A stretch of 11,531 nt of DNA. It comes from Bacillota bacterium (GTDB lineage Bacteria; Bacillota; Clostridia; Lutisporales; Lutisporaceae). The translations under genes were made by a program, and so were the position numbers. Location of the stretch: NCBI GenBank assembly GCA_023405875.1, contig JAEXXN010000166.1:1-11531 (forward strand). The letters run 5' to 3'. The notes beneath the pieces were generated by a model that saw only the letters and a program-made list of their open reading frames with translations, searched no databases and had not been told where the DNA came from. Below are positions 7,098 to 11,531 of the stretch, piece after piece. Within the stretch, counting starts at the first letter, position 1, and each line of letters starts with the position of its first letter.

Positions 7098-8047
7098 GTT
7101 GTCACCTTCTTTGCTTTTATCGTGGTATACTGCGACTTAAGTCTCGGGTCAATATATGTATAGAAAATATCAACAATAAGATTTATTATACTCGCAATAA
7201 TAGCCGCAAACAGCACGGCAGCTATTACCATAGGGGTATCCTTTGCCCTTATGGAGTTGACCATAAGCTGCCCCAGGCCGGGTATGGCAAAGACCTGCTC
7301 GATGACAATTGCTCCTCCCAGCGAAATTCCAAAGTTAACACCTATTATGGTAACAACCGGCAGCAGGGCATTCCTTAAAGCATGCCCAAAGACCACTATC
7401 CTCTCAGGTGCACCCTTTGCTCTTGCAGTCCTGATATAGTCCTGCCTGATTACTTCAAGCATAGTTGAACGGGTCATACGCATCAAAGAAGCCAAGGTGC
7501 TTGAAGAGGTTGCAACAGCCGGCAGTATATAATGCCTCCAACTGTCTATTCCCAGTGAGGGGAGCAGATGGAGCTTTAAAGAAAATAAAAGGATCAACAT
7601 CATGGCAAACCAGAATGAAGGCATTGAGGTCAGAAGCAGCGAAGCTCCGAGAGCGATATTATCAGTCTTGCTGTATTGCTTTACCGCTGATAATACTCCT
7701 ATGGGCAAACCGAAAAATATCGCTATCACCTCACTTGCCACAGCAAGCTTGAGGGTATACGGCAAACGTGTTGCAATTTCCTGCAGTACAGGAATATTTG
7801 TCCTGTATGATTTACCAAAATCGCCTTGTACCGCATCAAAAACATACCTGAAATACCGGACAAAGAAAGGATCATTGAGACCCATCTGCTCTCTCAGTGC
7901 GGCATATGCTTCCGGCTTGGCACCCTCTCCCAGTATCATAATTGCTGGGTCACCCGGAGTAAAATTCATTACTGTAAATATGATGAAGGAGACTCCCAAT
8001 ATTACCGGGATAATCAGTAAAAGTCTCTTGAATATATATTTGACCAT
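7094..8047 (-). CDS. Peptide-type ABC transporter permease, DppB/OppB class
   Basis: A 317-residue inner-membrane subunit that pairs with DppC-type permease to form the translocation pore. It starts with MVKYIFKRLLLIIPVILGVS, the standard first helix of DppB. The NFTPGDPA element follows (28-35), then further membrane segments and the EAA loop DYIRTARAKGAPERIVVFGHALRNA (203-227). The C-terminal YIDPRL is also characteristic. GAAAGGAG with a 5-base spacer precedes the ATG. It lies 61 bases after the solute-binding protein, with a strong hairpin in between, and overlaps the next permease by 4 bases. Confidence 0.94.
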   Translation of the reverse strand: MVKYIFKRLLLIIPVILGVSFIIFTVMNFTPGDPAIMILGEGAKPEAYAALREQMGLNDPFFVRYFRYVFDAVQGDFGKSYRTNIPVLQEIATRLPYTLKLAVASEVIAIFFGLPIGVLSAVKQYSKTDNIALGASLLLTSMPSFWFAMMLILLFSLKLHLLPSLGIDSWRHYILPAVATSSSTLASLMRMTRSTMLEVIRQDYIRTARAKGAPERIVVFGHALRNALLPVVTIIGVNFGISLGGAIVIEQVFAIPGLGQLMVNSIRAKDTPMVIAAVLFAAIIASIINLIVDIFYTYIDPRLKSQYTTIKAKKVTT

Positions 8048-8070
8048 TTATACTCCTTTCCGGCAAGATA

Positions 8071-8094
8071 GCAGAGGAGCCTTGGCTCCTCTGC
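8071..8094 (-). promoter_or_regulatory. Perfect intercistronic hairpin after the solute-binding protein gene
   Basis: GCAGAGGAGC (8071-8080) and GCTCCTCTGC (8085-8094) form a perfect 10-bp stem with a 4-base loop (CAAG in the transcript). It begins 15 bases after the binding-protein stop and ends 23 bases before the permease start. No U-run follows, so it probably slows 3' exonucleases or causes partial termination. That would favour excess binding protein over the membrane subunits, as known for other binding-protein operons. The function is inferred; the structure is seen directly. Confidence 0.75.
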
Positions 8095-8108
8095 AACCGT
8101 AAATGCAA

Positions 8109-9695
8109 TTATTTCTCAAAATACATTTTGCCGACGTCATATCTATATACAGGATGTGGGTAGAAATTCTTCAGCTTTGTATTGTGAAACATTAGTACTG
8201 TATCCGTATATATTGGGATAAGAGGCACATCTTCTTTCAGGATTTCATATATCTTTTGATAGCTCTCAAGCCTCTTTTCACGGTCGGAAGCTTTTCTGGC
8301 CTCCTCAATCAACGAATCTATTTCCGGATTTGAATACCCGGAGTAATTATTTCCTCCGCCAAGCATTGAGCTGTGGAACCTCCTTGTAAGTACGCTGTCT
8401 GCATCACGGACGGTAGCATTTATCATACGGAGGCTGGCTAAGAAGTTCCTCTTATCACCAACGTCCTCCAGGTATGCAGCACGTTCCATCTTATCAAAGG
8501 TTAAATTAATGCCTATTTTTCTTAACTGGTCCTGAACAACCTGGGCAGGCTTCATATATGTATCCGAGCCCTGCATGCTGAATACCACATCGAAGCCGTT
8601 AGGGTATCCTGCTTCTGCCAATAAGGCCTTTGCCTTATCTATATCCTGCTCATACCATTTGAAATCGTCAATATAACCGAATACCGATGTCGGAGCAAGG
8701 CAGTCAGCCACTTTTGCATAGCCCTCGGCACCTCCGATTACTATATCATCACGGTTGAGTGCATAGGCTACTGCCTGACGGATTTTTTTATCAGCAAAAA
8801 TTCCGTCTGTTACATTGAAGGTTATATGATGAAGTCCGACTCCCGGGCATTCCACATAGGCGATGTTGGGAGCGTTTTTCAAGTGGTCAAAATCACTGGG
8901 AGCAACTATGTAATAAACGTCAAGAGTGCCGTCTTCAAGAGCTATGGCACCGGACGCAGCGTCAGGAACAAGCTTGAAGGTGAGATTTTTTATTTTGGCC
9001 GGTCCCTCGTAATAATCGTCGAATCTCTCAAGAACAAGTGCGTCGCCGCTCTTCCACTCGACCATCTTGTAAGCTCCGGTTCCACAAGGGTTCCTTGCGA
9101 AATCTATCTTGGCGCTCTCCGCTTCCTCCACAGCTCTCTTGCTTGCTATGCCGTAGGTCATATTTGTCATAACATCAAGTATAGGACCATAAGGATATTT
9201 GAGAACACATTTCACAGTCATGTCATCAACCTTTTCGAAGCGGTCTATGGCTTCGCTTATACCACTTGAATAACTGGATTCCAGGGATCTCTGAAGTGAA
9301 AAACAGACATCCTCGGCGGTCATGGTATCGCCATTATGGAACTTTACGCCCTCTCTCAGATAAAACGTAACCTCTGTATTATCAGCGTTAAATTCCCATT
9401 TTTCAGCAAGTCCCGGAACGAGCTTTGTGTAATCTGTGGGATCTTCCTTGACAAGTGCATCATATATCTGATACATCATCATGTGTGTGACAGTATCCTT
9501 GCTTGTAGAAGGATCAAGTGAAGCTGGCTCTGCATTTACACCCCATAGTAAAGAATCCTTTGCACTTCCGGCTTCCCCCGAAGCATCTGAGTTTGAACCT
9601 CCGGCTCCACCTGCTGCCTTTTCACCGGCGCATCCTGTCAGACCAAACGACAACACCATTATGAGTACCAGAGCAAGACTAATATACCGTTTCAT
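8109..9695 (-). CDS. ABC transporter solute-binding lipoprotein, family 5
   Basis: A 528-residue extracellular binding protein of the peptide/nickel-type SBP family 5. The N-terminus is a lipoprotein signal: a short basic start, a hydrophobic core and the lipobox LTGC, so Cys22 is the expected lipidated residue. A Gly/Ala/Ser-rich linker (about 23-47) leads to the binding domains. The family signature is clear around LAEKWEFNADNTEVTFYLRE (96-115) and GVKFHNGDTMTAEDV (116-130). The C-terminal DVPLIPIYTDTVLMF is also typical. GGGGGAGG lies 4 bases before the ATG. It is the first gene of the minus-strand series and so is probably the most strongly expressed. The ligand cannot be deduced; a dipeptide, oligopeptide, glutathione-like or citryl-amide compound is possible. 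Confidence 0.93.
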   Translation of the reverse strand: MKRYISLALVLIMVLSFGLTGCAGEKAAGGAGGSNSDASGEAGSAKDSLLWGVNAEPASLDPSTSKDTVTHMMMYQIYDALVKEDPTDYTKLVPGLAEKWEFNADNTEVTFYLREGVKFHNGDTMTAEDVCFSLQRSLESSYSSGISEAIDRFEKVDDMTVKCVLKYPYGPILDVMTNMTYGIASKRAVEEAESAKIDFARNPCGTGAYKMVEWKSGDALVLERFDDYYEGPAKIKNLTFKLVPDAASGAIALEDGTLDVYYIVAPSDFDHLKNAPNIAYVECPGVGLHHITFNVTDGIFADKKIRQAVAYALNRDDIVIGGAEGYAKVADCLAPTSVFGYIDDFKWYEQDIDKAKALLAEAGYPNGFDVVFSMQGSDTYMKPAQVVQDQLRKIGINLTFDKMERAAYLEDVGDKRNFLASLRMINATVRDADSVLTRRFHSSMLGGGNNYSGYSNPEIDSLIEEARKASDREKRLESYQKIYEILKEDVPLIPIYTDTVLMFHNTKLKNFYPHPVYRYDVGKMYFEK

Positions 9696-9829
9696 GTTTC
9701 CTCCCCCTTTTCATATATTTATTTGGCTATAAATACCAAAATTTTTGACCAACTGGCATAAATTCCTTCTAAGTCTTGATTTATAAGCCACAATCTTTTA
9801 ATATAAGTAGTAATACTTCAAATAGCTTT

Positions 9830-9858
9830 ATCTTAATACCTGAGTTAACATATATCAA
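9830..9858 (-). promoter_or_regulatory. Candidate sigma-A promoter for the transporter operon
   Basis: On the minus strand TTGATA (9853-9858) is followed after 17 bases by TAAGAT (9830-9835), 5/6 and 4/6 matches to the vegetative consensus. It would give a leader of about 130 bases. LysR-activated promoters are often weak in this way. In AT-rich DNA such matches arise by chance, so this is only a candidate. Confidence 0.35.
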
Positions 9859-9918
9859 ACATAAACTTGTATTAGTTACAATTATATTGGCATTCCGTCA
9901 AAATGTTAAATACCTATA

Positions 9919-9924
9919 TATAAT
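9919..9924 (+). promoter_or_regulatory. Candidate -10 box of the LysR gene
   Basis: A perfect TATAAT lies 58 bases before the regulator start, inside the symmetric CTAT-N5-ATAG (9914-9926). No good -35 box stands 16-18 bases upstream (CGTCAA at 17 bases), so this would be a -10-dominated or weak promoter. Confidence 0.35.
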
Positions 9925-9982
9925 AGACCGTATAAGTAATGGTTATAGCCAGGATTTAACTATAATTAAGAGGGTGAATAAT

Positions 9983-10933
9983 ATGCAGCTCCGTGATATT
10001 GAATATGTGCTGAGTGTGGCTGAAGCCGGCAGCTTTTCAAAAGCTGCAAAGCGCCTTTATTTGAGCCAGCCCGCCTTAAGTAAATCGATCCTGCGCCTGG
10101 AAGATGAGCTTGGAGTAAAGCTTTTCGTCAGGCATAATAATAAAACCTCATTAACAAGAGCCGGAGAACTTTTTGTGGAGGATGCCAACGAGGTATTGAT
10201 GCTTAGTGCGCATATCAAAAAAAAGATGGAGGATATCCGGCACAATAACGATGGCCGGATTACCTTCGGAATATCGCAATATAACGGACAGATTTACTTT
10301 TCTAAAATGTTGCTTGAATTCAAAAAGCATTATCCCAATATAAAATTAAACGTTGTGGAGGATTTCTCCAGCGATCTGGAGCGCGGACTCTTGAGCGGCA
10401 ATCTTGATTTTGCTTTACTTACCTTGCCGGTCTCTTCCGATGAGCTTAAATATGAGCATCTGTTCTTTGAAGAAATGCTGCTTGCGGTACCGCCCAATCA
10501 CGCTTTTAATAAAACCGTCAAATCAGAACCGGACCGCTTTGGAAGTGTAAAGCTTTCGGATTTTAAGAATGAAGATTTTATTTTGATGAAGCCCAAGCAC
10601 AGGCTCCGTACCATTGAGAATTCTCTTTTTAAACAGGCAGGCTTCGAGCCCAGAGTTGTTTTTGAAAGCAGGAGCGGCGACACGATCCAGTCCTTTGTAA
10701 CGGGCGGAATAGGACTGGGCTTTATTTCAGCGGCCATGCAAAGAAATACATCTGCCGAATGGCAGTCAGCCTACTACCACCTGGAGGATGTGGATGCCAA
10801 AAGGGAGCACGTTATTGCTTACAAGAAGAACGGGTATATTTCACATGCTACAAGGGCATTCATTGATCTGGCAAAAGAGATATGTGCAAAGCAATTCGAC
10901 TACAAGCACGACCTTATCGTCCGACAGGCTTGA
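9983..10933 (+). CDS. LysR-family transcriptional regulator
   Basis: A 316-residue LysR-type regulator. The winged-helix DNA-binding domain occupies about residues 1-60: LRDIEYVLSVAEAGSFSKAA, then LSQPALSKSILRLEDELG (27-44) as the recognition helix region, then LFVRHN and LTRAGE. The effector-binding domain follows (about 87-300). The frame is open back to 9776, but the added 69 residues are AT-rich and unlike any LysR N-terminus. The family always begins close to this ATG, and AGAGGGTG precedes it. It is divergent from the transporter operon with a shared 287-base regulatory region, the classic arrangement for a regulator of the neighbouring genes and of itself. The co-inducer is unknown; the imported ligand or a breakdown product is likely (inference). 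Confidence 0.94.
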   Translation: MQLRDIEYVLSVAEAGSFSKAAKRLYLSQPALSKSILRLEDELGVKLFVRHNNKTSLTRAGELFVEDANEVLMLSAHIKKKMEDIRHNNDGRITFGISQYNGQIYFSKMLLEFKKHYPNIKLNVVEDFSSDLERGLLSGNLDFALLTLPVSSDELKYEHLFFEEMLLAVPPNHAFNKTVKSEPDRFGSVKLSDFKNEDFILMKPKHRLRTIENSLFKQAGFEPRVVFESRSGDTIQSFVTGGIGLGFISAAMQRNTSAEWQSAYYHLEDVDAKREHVIAYKKNGYISHATRAFIDLAKEICAKQFDYKHDLIVRQA

Positions 10934-10957
10934 TTAATCATTATATAATCTTAAAAT

Positions 10958-11001
10958 AAAGGGGATGTGTCCTTAGAGTAAGCTTGAGACACATCCCCTT
11001 T
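10958..11001. terminator. Bidirectional hairpin terminator
   Basis: AAAGGGGATGTGTC (10958-10971) pairs perfectly with GACACATCCCCTTT (10988-11001), giving a 14-bp stem and a 16-base loop. On the plus strand it is followed by TT, then AAATTG and a further T6 run. On the minus strand it is followed by TTTATTTTAA. It lies between the convergent ends of the LysR gene (10933) and the nitroreductase gene (11023), so it can serve both. Confidence 0.88.
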
Positions 11002-11022
11002 TTAAATTGTTTTTTAAGCGCC

Positions 11023-11531
11023 TCAGGAAAAGCTGTTATAAAACACAGTATTGTCAAGGTCAACACGCTGCCGGTGGAATGGGCCCGGAGAGGCATCCTC
11101 CGCAGGGTATCCCATGACAAGTAAGGCAACCGGCTCGAAGCTTCCGGGGATACCATATGCCTCCCTGATTTTTTCGGGATCAAAGGACATCACCCAGGTG
11201 GTACCCAGGCCAATATCCGCAGCTTCCAGCATCATGTGCGCTGTAACAATACTTGCATCCACCTCGCCGCTTTTTTTACCGTCAAATTTCCGTTTCCAAT
11301 CCACTGTTTTATCATAGCAGACAAGCAGTGCAACCGGTGAATTGAAGTGATACGGAGTGCAGTCCTTCAGCTTTGCAAGCTCTTTCTCACTATTAATCAC
11401 AAGGATTCGCTGGGGTTGAAGGTTTGCCGCAGTAGGGGCAAGCTGCCCCGCCTTAAGAACCAGGTCAAGCTTTTCTTTTTCAACCGGCCTATTGCTGAAT
11501 TTTCGCAAGGAATACCTTTCTGATGCAAGGG
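11023..11531 (-). CDS. Nitroreductase-family protein, 5' end missing
   Basis: At least 169 residues of an FMN-dependent nitroreductase-fold oxidoreductase. The reading frame stays open to the window edge and reads LASERYSLRKFSNRPVEKEK, the RxSxRxF motif at the usual N-terminus where an Arg contacts FMN. The TTG at 11508 is therefore internal, and the true start lies beyond 11531. Further marks are LAPTAANLQPQ, the middle GLGTTWV and GIPGSFEPVALLVMGYPAE near the C-terminus. The gene is probably almost complete, with only some 5-15 residues missing. It is convergent with the LysR gene and separated from it by a terminator, so it is not part of the transporter/citrate lyase unit. The electron acceptor is unknown. 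Confidence 0.9.
   Translation of the reverse strand, partial: LASERYSLRKFSNRPVEKEKLDLVLKAGQLAPTAANLQPQRILVINSEKELAKLKDCTPYHFNSPVALLVCYDKTVDWKRKFDGKKSGEVDASIVTAHMMLEAADIGLGTTWVMSFDPEKIREAYGIPGSFEPVALLVMGYPAEDASPGPFHRQRVDLDNTVFYNSFS

Larger units (their letters stand above)
9696..9982. promoter_or_regulatory. Divergent promoter region with TGGCTATAA repeats
   Basis: This AT-rich 287-base spacer separates the divergent binding-protein and LysR genes. TGGCTATAA occurs on the plus strand at 9724-9732 and on the minus strand at 9943-9951. Close variants are TGGCTTATAA (minus, 9781-9790) and TGGCATAAA (plus, 9754-9762). The outer copies are embedded in symmetric contexts: TTTGG-N9-CCAAA (9722-9740) and TGGTTATAGCCA (9940-9951, one mismatch). 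These are candidate operators for the adjacent regulator. No protein-coding content or RNA gene is recognised here. Confidence 0.5.

Noticed and set aside
9776..9982. A 69-residue N-terminal extension of the LysR protein in the same frame
   Set aside because: The stretch is AT-rich promoter DNA, encodes no LysR-like sequence, and the helix-turn-helix of the family begins right after the ATG at 9983, which has its own ribosome binding site.
10941..11183. An 80-codon minus-strand frame at the nitroreductase 3' end
   Set aside because: It runs through the terminator and out of frame with the clear nitroreductase reading frame.
11506..11508. TTG as the start of the nitroreductase
   Set aside because: Upstream in-frame residues (LASERYS) form the conserved RxSxRxF motif, so the codon is internal Leu and the gene extends off the window.

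Overview
The window most resembles a moderate-GC anaerobic Firmicute of the clostridial type. The evidence is strong GGAGG-class ribosome binding sites, a lipobox solute-binding protein, an ATP-independent citrate lyase cluster and Firmicute-like ABC ATPases. The genus cannot be named from the sequence alone. Gene density is high and nearly everything lies on the minus strand in one head-to-tail series.

Layout from right to left, which is the direction of transcription for the main unit. At the right edge (11023-11531, minus) is a nitroreductase-family gene that continues past the window end. A bidirectional hairpin terminator (10958-11001) separates it from a convergent LysR-type regulator (9983-10933, plus). 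A 287-base divergent promoter region (9696-9982) follows, with a repeated TGGCTATAA motif. The long minus-strand series then runs: lipoprotein solute-binding protein (8109-9695), a perfect intercistronic hairpin (8071-8094), two permeases (7094-8047 and 6180-7097, overlapping by 4 bases), a 140-base gap with a second hairpin and several TTCGCG sites, and two ABC ATPases (5047-6039 and 4072-5022). Next come two tandem, equal-length, two-thirds-identical C45-type Ntn hydrolases/acyltransferases (2931-3980 and 1789-2838), then citC (683-1729), citD (364-657) and the first 121 codons of citE (1-363), which runs off the left edge.

Reading the genes together (inference): a LysR protein probably controls import of an oligopeptide-like ligand through a complete Dpp/Opp-type transporter. 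One or both C45 enzymes could then open an amide bond in the imported compound, and the citrate lyase module could cleave a released 3-hydroxy tricarboxylate (citrate, or possibly citramalate). No citrate carrier and no CitA/CitB two-component system is visible in the window. That makes a citryl-amide or similar conjugate an attractive, untested substrate for the locus. The simpler alternative is two neighbouring but unrelated operons.

Four start sites were set by ribosome binding sites or homology rather than by the longest reading frame: the LysR gene, both C45 genes and citD.
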